This document shows, one piece after another, positions 49,366 to 58,634 of a DNA stretch of 64,000 nt. Each line of letters opens with the position of its first letter. Position 1 is the stretch's first letter. The stretch lies in contig JAXGXG010000001.1 of the NCBI GenBank assembly GCA_040772845.1, positions 6,138,001-6,202,000 of the forward strand. Direction: 5' to 3'. The notes below the pieces were generated by a model. The model was not told the DNA's origin, searched no databases, and saw only the letters and a list, made by a program, of their open reading frames with translations. The position numbers and the translations under genes were made by a program. Source of the DNA: PWXP01 sp040772845. Its GTDB lineage: Bacteria > Planctomycetota > Planctomycetia > Pirellulales > Thermoguttaceae.

Positions 49366-49552
49366 GGCCACCGGCCGGCTTGCCCGGCCGGAGCCATGGT
49401 CAGCAAGCTACACGAGGCCGGACCACCAAAAGGCTTTCTTTCAGGGCGTTGCTGCCGCCGGAGGCGGCAGCAACGCCCTGAAAGAAAGGTGGTCGGGAGC
49501 ACCGCCATTAGCCAACAGACCACCGCTCCGGCCGGACAAGCCGGCCGGTGGC
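49366..49552. repeat. Nested hairpin element, copy 4 (clearest)
   Basis: Left hairpin CCGGCCGG-CTTGC-CCGGCCGG and right hairpin CCGGCCGG-ACAAG-CCGGCCGG lie in outer arms (49366-49401, 49518-49552) that are also inverted copies of each other. The central stem (49434-49459 and 49463-49488) is 26 perfect base pairs with loop GGA and tip GCCGCC/GGCGGC; CCACC and GGTGG extend it beyond a bulge. It lies in the 747-base gap after the kinase gene. Confidence 0.88.
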
Positions 49553-49615
49553 GACCTTGCTGTGCTCACCAACGCCCTCTTTAGAGCCTGCTTCTTATGC
49601 CACTAAGCCGGACGG

Positions 49616-49662
49616 TCTCTTTAGGCGGTTTCCGCTTTCCGGCTGAAGCCGGGACTCCAACG
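49616..49662 (+). repeat. Dispersed repeat, inverted relative to 28090-28137
   Basis: Contains CTTTAGGCGGTT, CTTTCCGGCT and GGGACTCCAAC in the same order as the other copy. From 49663 to 49833 nothing recognisable is seen. Confidence 0.65.
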
Positions 49663-49833
49663 AACTGGCATGCGCACCGGGAAACCGAAGAGCCTTTTGG
49701 ATACGCGAGGTACGCATCCCAATCTGAAGACCGAAACAACAATCGACGTGCGAAGGAATCGCACCGGCGGTTTTTCCAGGAAACGAACATGCGTCCCTGG
49801 GCCGGATTCGCGCAATTTGGAGAGCCGGGCTTC

Positions 49834-52800
49834 CTACTGCTTCCAGCGGCCGAGAAATGCGGCGGTCTGTTGAGCCCTTGTCTCGATGCTGCCGTCGGGC
49901 GTAAAGCCGAAAAATAGCTCGTCAGGCACAGCGAGCTGCTCATAGGCGTGGATCGGCCATTGCAGCAAAGCCTTCGTCGCGCCAGGGGCGAGCGGTTCCA
50001 GCATGGCGTCGAGCGGGTCGATCAGGGCGACGGGTTTGGGGGCGATGAGGCTGGGAAGATCGGAGAGATCGAAATCTTCCAGGGCGCGGGGAACCCAGTA
50101 GTAGTCGCGGACGGCGTAGTAGTGTGCATCCACGATCAGGTGGTACGAAGGGACCGTGCCCACGCATACGACCCCGGCAGGCCGGTCGTCGAATGCCGCG
50201 GTTACCAGGGCCCAGACGCCGCCTAGTCCTTCGCCGACCAGGACGATCGGCCGGTCGCCTAGTTCTTCGCCGCTTTGGAGATAGTCGAGCGATCGGACCA
50301 CATCGCAGGTGCGCATGGCCAGCATGGTGGTCTTCAGTTGGGCCGCCTCGACGGCGCAGGAATCGAAACGGTATTGCGGCGGATCGTAGCGCGTGACGGG
50401 CGCCAGGAAGTCGCGCAGACGCGGATCCGTCTCGCCCGAACCACGCACATCGACGGCAAACACCGTATGGCCCTGCCGAACCAGGTCCAACGCAAGCGAC
50501 GGCCGCTCAGGATCAACCGGCTTGCCGAACTCCGAGACGTACAGAACCACAGGCAGCCCAGGCTTCTCGGCATCCGGGGTGAACAGCAACGAAGGCAGGT
50601 CGATGCCGTCTTCGCTGTTGACCAGCAGTTTCTTCACGGAGTATCCGTCGCCGCGATGTTCGCCCAGAACAGTCGCTTCCGGGGCGGGACGTTCGGCCGG
50701 CAGGTTCAGGCCGAGGCGTTGGGCAACGGCCGCCTTCACTTCGTCACGCTGGCGTTGGAGTGCCGCCGGATCGGTGGGAAGCTCTCGCGGCGGCCGCAGT
50801 GTCTGGGCCGCCTTGGCGTTGAGCGTCTGACCCGATTCGCTGTCCAGATCGCGGAGCGTGTAACCTGTCTTGGTGCAACACAGGGCCTCTACGGTTTCTG
50901 GCTGCACCGGCGGTTCTTCGGAGCCCTCCTCTTCACGGTCGAACCAGCGGTTGAGCCACCCGTAGCACGGTTCGCGCTTGGGTTGTTCCATATTGTGGAC
51001 ACCATCGACCAGTGCCATCTGGCAGCGATCGGCCGGGACGCCCAGGCCTTCGTAGAAGGGGAACATGTTGGCCATCTTGCCGCGATGCCCCGACTCCTCG
51101 CCGGAATCGCGACCGACCACCATCAGGCACGGCCGGGGCGGGATCAGGCTGAGAATGTCGGCCTCAGCAATGCGTTTGCCTGCCAGGAAGGTCTGTTCCA
51201 TGCTGCCGCCCGGGTGCGCGGCGGCGCACACCTTGATGCGCTCGTCGAACGCGGTGATCAGCAGGGCCATGATGCCGCCGCCCGAATTGCCCACCACGGC
51301 GATCTTGTCGCGATCGACTTCCTTGCGATCCACCAGGTAATCGACGGCCCGCGTGCAGTCCCAGGTGCGGTATCCGGCCAGCGAGCGGCCGACCAGCCAG
51401 GAGGGCCGCGCCAAGTAGTGATGGTGTGATACGCATGGCGGCACCAGCGGTTCGCCTGTTTCCGGATCGAAGTACTCCAGCCGCTCGCCCTGCCCGGTCG
51501 GGTCGAGAGCAAGCACCACGTAGCCTTTCGTTGCAAGGCCCAGGCAGCATTCGTGATACAGATGCGCGGCCTTTCCATCGACGGCATGACCGCAAGTGAA
51601 CAGCACGCCGGGGCGTGGGAACTGGCGATCCTTGGGCACGTAGAAGTTGGCCGTACAGTAGTAGCCTGGCTGGCTCTCGAAAACCAGCTTCTCGATCACG
51701 CACTCGGTACGGTCGATTGTGCCGACAATGCGTGCGTTCAACGGAGTTCGGGGCCCGTACGAGCCGAAGATCGCTTCGAGCCGTTCGCGCGTCGCCTGCT
51801 GCCGCTTGTGCCAATCGTCGGGCGAGCGGAGTGTTGCCAGCTCGGCTTCTCGCTGTTCGACCGCTTTGCTGATGCGCCGGCCGATGTAACCTGGCAACAT
51901 GCCGCGAGCCCTCGACCGCTCGCTGCTCGTGTCGAAGACGCGTAGCGACGGCGGTGCGTTCAGTTCTTCCTCTGACAAGAATTCGCCTTGGAACCGGCCG
52001 GCCGGTACGAATGAGAGGCTGTGAATACGGCAACGGCCGGACGGCCATTGTGCGTCGACGGCGATGCGGCTGTTGCGCTGCAGATCGATGCCACGGAAGA
52101 CCACGCTCCACAGACCGTCGGCGTCTTTGTCGGCCTTGTCCGCTGTCCACTCGCCTACCTGCTCTTCACCTATCAAAAGTCTCAGACGACTCTTGGCGTT
52201 GCCGCGGTCCAGGCAGTGTATCGTGACGTCGTACCGCGCCGAATTGCTCGGGAAAAACATCTCGAGACGTCCCTCGGTCACGCCAGGCGGAAGTTCAACA
52301 ATCGGCCGATAGCGGGACGATCCGGGCATGAAGCCTGCACGCCGATTGAAGACGTCGGCGCTACAGCTAAGCCGTGCAAGAGCCATGTCGGCAGAAGGCT
52401 GTGTCGGCGTACCGGAAAGAGCGACGTCGTCGAACCAGGCCGCACCTTCACCGCCGAGTTCCAGGTAGATCATCACGTAAGCGGTTTTCTCCGGCACCTC
52501 GAATGGTTGCGATACTTTGGTCCAGTCGCGCGTACCGCTGATGCCTTCGCCCTGCGGCTGTGCCAGGATATCGCCTGCCGCGTCGAGGAAGTAGAGCTTC
52601 GTGTGTGCCGATCCCGTTGCATTCTCACAGCGGACCCAGGCGGTCAGTTCGCCCCGGCTGCCCGGTTGCAGAGCGAAGTCGCGAAGGTGGCCGTAACGCC
52701 AGCGGCTGAGGCCGGGTTTGCGATTTGTGATTCCCAGGCTTCGATTGCCTTGGTGCGCCGTCGATGCGTCCCAAGCAAGGGTTCGCTCGGGATCGGTTGG

Positions 52801-52953
52801 TGTGCGTTGCTGCCAGAAGGCCGGTTCGCCGCCATCGGCCTGCTCGAACCCGGGATTCGGGACCAAGTTTTCCGAGTCAGTGGACGCGCCGGGAAGGTGG
52901 GCCGACCACAACGAGGCGATCAGAAAGAAGCCGAATGCTGTTGCATCGCCCAT
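49834..52953 (-). CDS. Secreted tandem alpha/beta-hydrolase (acetyl xylan esterase-like), second domain degenerate
   Basis: 1039 residues from the ATG at 52953, chosen for its signal peptide (FGFFLIASLWSAHLPGAST). Residues about 25-190 form a CBM-like jelly roll (LVPNPGFEQADGGEPAFWQ). The first hydrolase domain (about 340-670) has the nucleophile elbow VVGNSGGG and the esterase lead GVLFTCGHAVDGKA. The second (about 770-1035) has the same fold pattern, but its elbow reads VLVGEGLGG, with no serine. The first domain probably deacetylates polysaccharide outside the cell; the second is likely structural or binding only. It is 106 bases downstream of the GH36-like gene on the same strand. Confidence 0.83.
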   Translation of the reverse strand: MGDATAFGFFLIASLWSAHLPGASTDSENLVPNPGFEQADGGEPAFWQQRTPTDPERTLAWDASTAHQGNRSLGITNRKPGLSRWRYGHLRDFALQPGSRGELTAWVRCENATGSAHTKLYFLDAAGDILAQPQGEGISGTRDWTKVSQPFEVPEKTAYVMIYLELGGEGAAWFDDVALSGTPTQPSADMALARLSCSADVFNRRAGFMPGSSRYRPIVELPPGVTEGRLEMFFPSNSARYDVTIHCLDRGNAKSRLRLLIGEEQVGEWTADKADKDADGLWSVVFRGIDLQRNSRIAVDAQWPSGRCRIHSLSFVPAGRFQGEFLSEEELNAPPSLRVFDTSSERSRARGMLPGYIGRRISKAVEQREAELATLRSPDDWHKRQQATRERLEAIFGSYGPRTPLNARIVGTIDRTECVIEKLVFESQPGYYCTANFYVPKDRQFPRPGVLFTCGHAVDGKAAHLYHECCLGLATKGYVVLALDPTGQGERLEYFDPETGEPLVPPCVSHHHYLARPSWLVGRSLAGYRTWDCTRAVDYLVDRKEVDRDKIAVVGNSGGGIMALLITAFDERIKVCAAAHPGGSMEQTFLAGKRIAEADILSLIPPRPCLMVVGRDSGEESGHRGKMANMFPFYEGLGVPADRCQMALVDGVHNMEQPKREPCYGWLNRWFDREEEGSEEPPVQPETVEALCCTKTGYTLRDLDSESGQTLNAKAAQTLRPPRELPTDPAALQRQRDEVKAAVAQRLGLNLPAERPAPEATVLGEHRGDGYSVKKLLVNSEDGIDLPSLLFTPDAEKPGLPVVLYVSEFGKPVDPERPSLALDLVRQGHTVFAVDVRGSGETDPRLRDFLAPVTRYDPPQYRFDSCAVEAAQLKTTMLAMRTCDVVRSLDYLQSGEELGDRPIVLVGEGLGGVWALVTAAFDDRPAGVVCVGTVPSYHLIVDAHYYAVRDYYWVPRALEDFDLSDLPSLIAPKPVALIDPLDAMLEPLAPGATKALLQWPIHAYEQLAVPDELFFGFTPDGSIETRAQQTAAFLGRWKQ

Positions 52954-53059
52954 GGCGTGTATCCTTTCGGTGGTAGAGAACGTGGTAAACGGCCTGCCAC
53001 AGGCATCATTCTCTGCAGGGGATGCCGTAGCCACTGGGATTCCCGTCGAGTCATTTCGG

Positions 53060-55519
53060 TTACGGATCGTATCGCGTTGCGGCACGACCGGGAACAAATG
53101 GCCGTGATTGTAGTTCGGTGGGGGTGCCGGAAAACGTCAGGACGAACGGTGCAGGTTCGGCCAACGCAGGCACGTCGAGGGCCACGACACCGGGGGCCGG
53201 CCGTTCGATCGTTACTTCTGTGCCATCGAGGGTTGCGCCGGCCGGTTGCATTGTCTCGGGAACGTGGAAGAACAAGGTTGTGGGATCGCCTCCATTGCCC
53301 CGTACGTTTCCCTGAAGCTGTTTTGCAGTGGCATTCCAGGCAACATCTTGGGTCTCGATAACGCCCTGGCTGAAATGCCCGGTGGCGCCGAGCAATTGCG
53401 GCCGGCCCAGCTTCGGGCGAAGGGCGAACAGGTAGCACGACTTGGCGCGCAATGGCAGTTCGAGTTTCTCGCCTTGCGACTCGGTGAGTGTCTCTTCCCA
53501 GAAATCCCACAGCAGGTAGTTCTTCGGTACGGTGACCGGTTTACCCCAGCCGCGGCAGCGGGCGGCTACTTCGTCCAGATTCAGCCGTACATGACGCTGT
53601 CCGTCTCCCAGGACATCGAACACGCCGAACAGAACGTACGGTCCGTCGGCCTCGCCTGGGTTCATTCCCCAAAGCAAGTACGGATCGTTTTCCCAGATAT
53701 CGAGCGGTCGCCCGGCCACGGGCAGCGGCGGAAAGAGCCGCTGGTACATGTGGATGTATTGCTCGGGCAGTTCGTCCAAAACTTCGCCGTAGGTCATGAC
53801 CGTGCCGCTCAGCGCAATCCACGACGTCCACATGCGGTTCCACTCGATGGGTTTCAGTTCTCCGTAGCGAGCGCAGACGACCGCGCTCGGATCGTTCAGC
53901 CACAACCGGCGATGGTAGAACCATACCTGGGCCGTGCGAAAATAGGAAGCTGGGTTGTCGCCGTGTGAGTCGCCGCTGATACGCAGGTCGTCGGCCAGGC
54001 CCATGCCGACGCCGATCGGGCCGCCGCCGATCTTGCGGTAGAACACGTCCTCGCCCAGGCCGCGCCGAATAGCCTCCAGGCCGGCCCGCAAGACCTCGAT
54101 CTTGGTCATCGTCGGGTCCTGGTACCGCGGTACGCTCATGGCCGCGGCCAGGTAGTCCGTACTGACATATCGAAATCCCCGTTCTCGCCATGCACGGGCC
54201 GAGTCTTCAAAGTACTGCTGCACGTCGGGGCGCGATGTGTCGAAAATGGCCAGTGCCGGCGCGCCGTACAATGCCATCAAGGTCCTGGGCGATCCGGAAA
54301 TCTCGGGCGACGTGGTGACGCGTTTCTTGCCCGGCGGGATTTCCGGTTGCTTGGCCTTCTGCGGCTTGTCCGGTGTTCCCCAAGGGGTCCGTACGTAGGT
54401 CGAACCGTCCTTGTCCAGAGCGAACCATTCGGGATGCTCCTTGAAGACCTTCGACTCGGTCGACGCCCAATACGGAGCGAACCAGACGCCGGGCGTTATG
54501 CCTGCCTCGGAAATCATGCGGGCAAGTCGATCGAATCCTCGTGGAATGGTCCGTGTCTTGTTGTTCCAGTCGCCGTGGAGTTGATAGTCGTCGCAGATGC
54601 GCATCGTCGAGTTGCCGCCGCGGCTGGCGAAGTACTTCTGGACGTAGGGGATATTTTCCTCGACGCCCTTCTCCAGCCCGTTTTTGTACGTGGCCATCTT
54701 CGTGTGCATCCAGCCGGCGTACCACGTACACCAGGCAACGCGTGGCGGCCAGATGCGTGCCCCGTTGATCTCGCCGGCCAGGTCGGCGTAACGCTCAAGC
54801 TGCCGGAGAGGATTGTCATGGAGCGAGACGAACAGAAGATCGGTCTCGCGCGATGCACCCGGATTCAGAAGGCATCCGTTACAGTCGCCGTAGGCATCGA
54901 AGACCGGCTGCTCATTCGGGGCCGTTATCTTGAAACGATTCAGATTGTGCTTGCCTGTCAGGAATCCGGCGGCAATCGGCGGAGACTGCAAAGCGATCGT
55001 TTCGGAAGAAATGAGGCTCTTCGTTTCCGGGTCGAGAATCGTTGACAGTGGTTTGCTTGTGCTGTCGGCATTGAGCAGGATGTGTGGTCTGGCAGGATCG
55101 TGCCTTTCTGCAAATGTCCCGTAGAGCGGGCAAATGTGCGACAAAGCAAGCGGCTCGCCGCTACGGTTGGTTACACTCAGAAGGAATGTAAAACAACGGT
55201 CGTCTAGCGCCGTGACCGTCCATGTTTGATCAAGCTGCTTCTGGGCGTCCGTCCACCGTACGATCGTCTTGTTGTCTTGCGTGTCAATGGTTGTCTTGTA
55301 TCGTGAATCGCTTGTACTGATAGTGGCGCCGTCTGTCAATCGTACGCGGCAACCAGCATGCATGAGCCAGGGTGCGCCCTGCCCATCGACCAGTTCAAAC
55401 CCCGTCCCGGAAACCGGATTGCGGACGATCTCGACGGCAGCTTGTACGGGCGATGACACCGGAAGTATTCCGCTCAGGCCAAGCAGCGGTAGCAGAATCA
55501 GAAGTCGGGAGCACATCAT
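53060..55519 (-). CDS. Secreted GH36-like alpha-galactosidase (clan GH-D)
   Basis: 819 residues from the ATG at 55519, with a signal peptide (MMCSRLLILLPLLGLSGIL). An N-terminal beta-supersandwich (about 30-260) precedes a TIM barrel (about 265-640) that opens PPRVAWCTWYAGW. Clan GH-D nucleophile candidate: Asp in RYVSTDYLA; acid/base candidate: Asp in RISGDSHGD. A C-terminal beta-domain ends the protein. It would remove alpha-galactosyl groups in the periplasm or medium. It is co-oriented with the esterase gene, so both may act on the same substrate. Confidence 0.8.
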   Translation of the reverse strand: MMCSRLLILLPLLGLSGILPVSSPVQAAVEIVRNPVSGTGFELVDGQGAPWLMHAGCRVRLTDGATISTSDSRYKTTIDTQDNKTIVRWTDAQKQLDQTWTVTALDDRCFTFLLSVTNRSGEPLALSHICPLYGTFAERHDPARPHILLNADSTSKPLSTILDPETKSLISSETIALQSPPIAAGFLTGKHNLNRFKITAPNEQPVFDAYGDCNGCLLNPGASRETDLLFVSLHDNPLRQLERYADLAGEINGARIWPPRVAWCTWYAGWMHTKMATYKNGLEKGVEENIPYVQKYFASRGGNSTMRICDDYQLHGDWNNKTRTIPRGFDRLARMISEAGITPGVWFAPYWASTESKVFKEHPEWFALDKDGSTYVRTPWGTPDKPQKAKQPEIPPGKKRVTTSPEISGSPRTLMALYGAPALAIFDTSRPDVQQYFEDSARAWRERGFRYVSTDYLAAAMSVPRYQDPTMTKIEVLRAGLEAIRRGLGEDVFYRKIGGGPIGVGMGLADDLRISGDSHGDNPASYFRTAQVWFYHRRLWLNDPSAVVCARYGELKPIEWNRMWTSWIALSGTVMTYGEVLDELPEQYIHMYQRLFPPLPVAGRPLDIWENDPYLLWGMNPGEADGPYVLFGVFDVLGDGQRHVRLNLDEVAARCRGWGKPVTVPKNYLLWDFWEETLTESQGEKLELPLRAKSCYLFALRPKLGRPQLLGATGHFSQGVIETQDVAWNATAKQLQGNVRGNGGDPTTLFFHVPETMQPAGATLDGTEVTIERPAPGVVALDVPALAEPAPFVLTFSGTPTELQSRPFVPGRAATRYDP

Positions 55520-55759
55520 CGCGCGAGGTCCTTTGTGGTGGGTGGCAACCAGACGTATGCAACTTGCCGTCTGTGGCAACTGGCGGAGCTGACCTGCAGT
55601 AGGTCAATTGTCCTGGACCTGTTGGGTGGTGTCAAGCAGTGGCTTCCGGACGGCAAACTTGCTTGGCGCAGCAATGCCGAGTGGAGCGAAGGACCCCCGC
55701 CTTTTCGCAGGTGCTTCGTTACCTTCCAGATGAAGCAGGCAATGCACTCAGATATCCCT

Positions 55760-57175
55760 TCAGCCACGGTGTCGCGGCAGTCGCGCACCTCCAATCAAAC
55801 CGACAAACCAGAGCAGGCACAGCATCAACGTCGTGGGTTCTGGAACCGGTTCGCCAAGAATCACGCCGAACTCGCTGTTATGATCGAGCACGGCCCAGAC
55901 TGTGTGCTCCGCGAGATCGACGCCCCAGTGTCCCAGAGTGAGATTGCCGCCGTAAGCGCCAACGAACCCTTGTGTAGAGACGCCGCCATCAGAGTTCCCT
56001 TCGATAGCATTTACCCATTGACCGGTGGTATCGTCGTACCAGCCAAGCAAAACGTTGTTGCCCCAGGATGCATCGTAGCTGAGTTGCAGTACGAAACACT
56101 CATCGCCGGCCTCGGGAGCAAGGCCACTGAGCGAAAGAATATCGCTGACCACGCCGGTATCACTCGCCGCGGGCGCGCGCCAACTCTCGGAAATGACTCT
56201 TGCCGTCTGCGCTGTGCCATCCAGCAACGTAGCGACCGTACCTTGGCCGGCGTTACTTGCGTCAATGTCGTACTCGCTGAACGCGCCGTGGCCCGGGACG
56301 TCCGCAGCCAGATCGGTCCATAAGGTCCATGCGGCATACGCCTTCAGGTTCGCGTTCAGCGAGACACTGTGCGCAGCGCCGCAATCGTACCAGTCTGCAT
56401 CTTCGGTGTGTGCGTTCTGCCATTCCGTGGCCCAGTTCCCCGTTTCGGTGCGTGGGAGTGTGCCGTCGGAATCGTAGTCACATCCGTCATCGGGAAGCTG
56501 ATCGCCGAAATAGACGCCGTCCGGGTCGTACGTCTCGATATCGGCGAAATCGAACAGAGTCTTGTCATTCGCACGACAGTAGTCTCGTATCTGCTCGTTA
56601 CGCAAATGCAGGTTTCCGGCCAATCCCGATCCGTCGAGATGTCCGGTCATGTAGACGAAGTTCTTTGTCGGATAGTCGGCTTCCAGGTCATTCATCAAGT
56701 CCAGATAGGTATTGATTTGGGCTTCCGTAGCGCCACTTACCTGCCCGCACCACGACCAGATCACGACGTTCACGTCGCTATTGGCAGACGCGTCAAGGTA
56801 GTTGCGTGTTGCGGTGGCCCATTCCGTACGGTTGGGATTGCCAAGGTCCTCGGCGCCGGAGAAGGGAGTATCGGCGAGATCCAACGCGCCGCTCGTGCCG
56901 CCGTTATTGTAGGCGAAGATGTTTGCAGGCAGGGTGAGCCCGCGCCCGCCGCCGTTGGCGAACGCCACAAGTCCGTTCATACCGGTGGTCAACTGGCTGC
57001 CGTGCGATGTGTGGCCATAGGCAATGTGCAGAGTGGCCTTGGCGTTGAGGATAGCCTCTTCTGTCAGGGCCGTGATGTCCGTGCGCGTGTGATCGATAAT
57101 GATCGGTCCCGCCTGTACGGTTTCCACGTATGGGACCAGCAGAAGAACTCCACAGCAAAGTACGGACGATCGCAT
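55760..57175 (-). CDS. PEP-CTERM protein with SGNH-like domain
   Basis: 471 residues. Signal peptide (MRSSVLCCGVLLLVPYVETVQA), then a domain with HIAYGHTSHGSQLTTGM and VVIWSWCGQVSG, and YMTGHLDGSG near residue 175, resembling SGNH-type hydrolase-like folds; the catalytic set is not certain. A beta-rich region follows, and the C terminus VPEPTTLMLCLLWFVGLIGGARLPRHRG is a PEP-CTERM sorting signal read by exosortase. It probably sits on the cell envelope or in exopolysaccharide. Confidence 0.8.
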   Translation of the reverse strand: MRSSVLCCGVLLLVPYVETVQAGPIIIDHTRTDITALTEEAILNAKATLHIAYGHTSHGSQLTTGMNGLVAFANGGGRGLTLPANIFAYNNGGTSGALDLADTPFSGAEDLGNPNRTEWATATRNYLDASANSDVNVVIWSWCGQVSGATEAQINTYLDLMNDLEADYPTKNFVYMTGHLDGSGLAGNLHLRNEQIRDYCRANDKTLFDFADIETYDPDGVYFGDQLPDDGCDYDSDGTLPRTETGNWATEWQNAHTEDADWYDCGAAHSVSLNANLKAYAAWTLWTDLAADVPGHGAFSEYDIDASNAGQGTVATLLDGTAQTARVISESWRAPAASDTGVVSDILSLSGLAPEAGDECFVLQLSYDASWGNNVLLGWYDDTTGQWVNAIEGNSDGGVSTQGFVGAYGGNLTLGHWGVDLAEHTVWAVLDHNSEFGVILGEPVPEPTTLMLCLLWFVGLIGGARLPRHRG

Positions 57176-57395
57176 CGCTGGACCTCCTATTCTTTTCCGG
57201 ATGATCAGGAATGTCGTAGCGGTTCCGACCTAGGAAGATCAACAGATCCCGAACACGTCCACGGCTGTCACGCGCCAAAGGGAGCTCCATCCATCTCAGC
57301 TTTCAACAGGATTCTCCCACAAACACCGACGGGCGTCAAGCAGCGAGAACGAGGGGGCGAGCGAACCAGCGACGTCGATCATCAAGCATCAATAA

Positions 57396-57491
57396 GGACA
57401 TGCAATGCGACTCGCCCAGATTAAAAGGACAGATTAAAAGGACATGCAATGCATTACGAGCCAAAATCCCTGACGCAAGGACATGCAATGC
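57396..57491 (+). repeat. Three direct copies of GGACATGCAATGC
   Basis: Exact copies at 57396-57408, 57440-57452 and 57479-57491, spaced 44 and 39 bases. They are inverted with respect to the cluster at 57851-58025 and lie on the downstream side of the transposase stub. Confidence 0.85.
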
Positions 57492-57703
57492 GTCGACGAC
57501 ATGAGTTTGGCGATTGAGCAATGCCACTGGGGGGGCTCACAGCGAGGTTCTGCGGCAAATCTGCTGGAGAGCACGTCTGGCGGCAAGAAGTGGGCGATTC
57601 AGAAGGGCTGCGTGAGGAGGTTTGAGGGGGGAGAGAGGCGATTCATGACAAGAATCGCACCGTGACGGCAGACCGCGAGCGGGGCCATCGGTGAGAGGGA
57701 TGG

Positions 57704-57751
57704 CTAAGCGGTTACGTCGGTATCGACCAGTTGCGAACGCGCCACCGTCAT
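57704..57751 (-). pseudogene. 15-codon 5' stub of a Y1 REP-associated transposase (RAYT)
   Basis: A strong ribosome site AAAGGAGGTG is followed after 5 bases by an ATG encoding MTVARSQLVDTDVTA and a stop. From memory, this is how many RAYT (IS200-like Y1) proteins of this type begin, normally continuing into YHC.SRCVRRA. The catalytic HUH and Tyr parts are absent, and the next 200 bases downstream do not resume the protein. A large internal deletion is the simplest reading. Confidence 0.6.
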
Positions 57752-57850
57752 AGAAACACCTCCTTTGAAGCAAGTATTTCCGGAATACCCCCACTTCCAA
57801 GTGCCCGCATTCTAGACGAAAGGGCGGAGGTTGTCAACTCGCAGTCTGCA

Positions 57851-58025
57851 GATTGCATATCCTCGCATTGGGCCCAATTGCATTGCATGTCCTGTCGCTA
57901 CCTTGGCCTGCATGCTTGCGGGTGGTGCATTTGCAACGAAAGTGGGGTCTTCAGGCTGATTGCGCATTGCATGTCCTTTCGCTGTTCCTTTTGCTGTTCG
58001 TGCGGTGCAGTCGGTTTGCATGTCC
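57851..58025 (-). repeat. Inverted cluster of the 13-mer (GCATTGCATGTCC on the plus strand)
   Basis: Exact copies at 57880-57892 and 57964-57976; near copies at 57851-57862 (GATTGCATATCC) and 58014-58025 (GTTTGCATGTCC). They face the direct cluster across the RAYT stub. The rest of the 1459-base gap to 58634 has no supported gene. Confidence 0.8.
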
Positions 58026-58300
58026 TTGAGGCCTGCACTGCTGTCTGGACGGGGTGGTGGGGGGTAGAGGGGGGCTGTTTTGCGGTGAAGGGGGCGCTGC
58101 GTAGGAGGGGATGGGATCCGCGCCCAGCGGATGAGAGGACGAAATGCTCGGCCTGGCCTGAGACTCGAGGGGGCGTGGTGGGGCGCCAACTCGGTGAATT
58201 GCCCGTGCCCGGATTATTCGTCACGCGAGCAGCCGCTGAATTCGCGACTATTTGGGGGCATCTTTTCAGCGGAGTGGCGCGAGCCGCCCGGTTTTCCCAC

Positions 58301-58385
58301 GGTAATACCGGACGGCTCGCGCCGTGCCGCTGCAAAGTGAAGCGGTAATACCGGACGGCTCGCGCCGTGCCGCTACAAAGTGAAG
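58301..58385 (+). repeat. Two tandem 42-43-base units
   Basis: Units starting GGTAATACCGGACGGCTCG at 58301 and 58344 differ at about one position. Just upstream, GGCGCGAGCCG (58276-58286) is inverted to the CGGCTCGCGCC of each unit, so alternative hairpins can form. Confidence 0.8.
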
Positions 58386-58634
58386 GGCATGGAGGTAGCA
58401 TCTGGCGGCTAATGGGTAATTCGGGCTAATCAGGGGGCGCGCACAATAGGTGGGGTGGAGTGAACGGGCCGTCTCTTTGGCGGGTGTCGGTCGCTCGTGG
58501 CGACGTCTTTCCAGATGCCCGGCCATGAATCAGCCCAGTTCCGGCTTGTGCGGACCCGCCAAGGAGCGAGGCACCCACGACCGTGCGTAGATGACGAATC
58601 CAGGCTAAGGTGATCGCGGAGGTTGGCGTGGAAA

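Noticed and set aside
57690..57770. tRNA-Ser-like stretch (GGATGGCTAAGCGGTTA)
   Set aside because: No matching acceptor stem, anticodon loop or T-arm; it overlaps the RAYT stub.
57396..58025. CRISPR-like array of 13-mers
   Set aside because: Copies are too short, unevenly spaced and in two orientations; no cas genes nearby.
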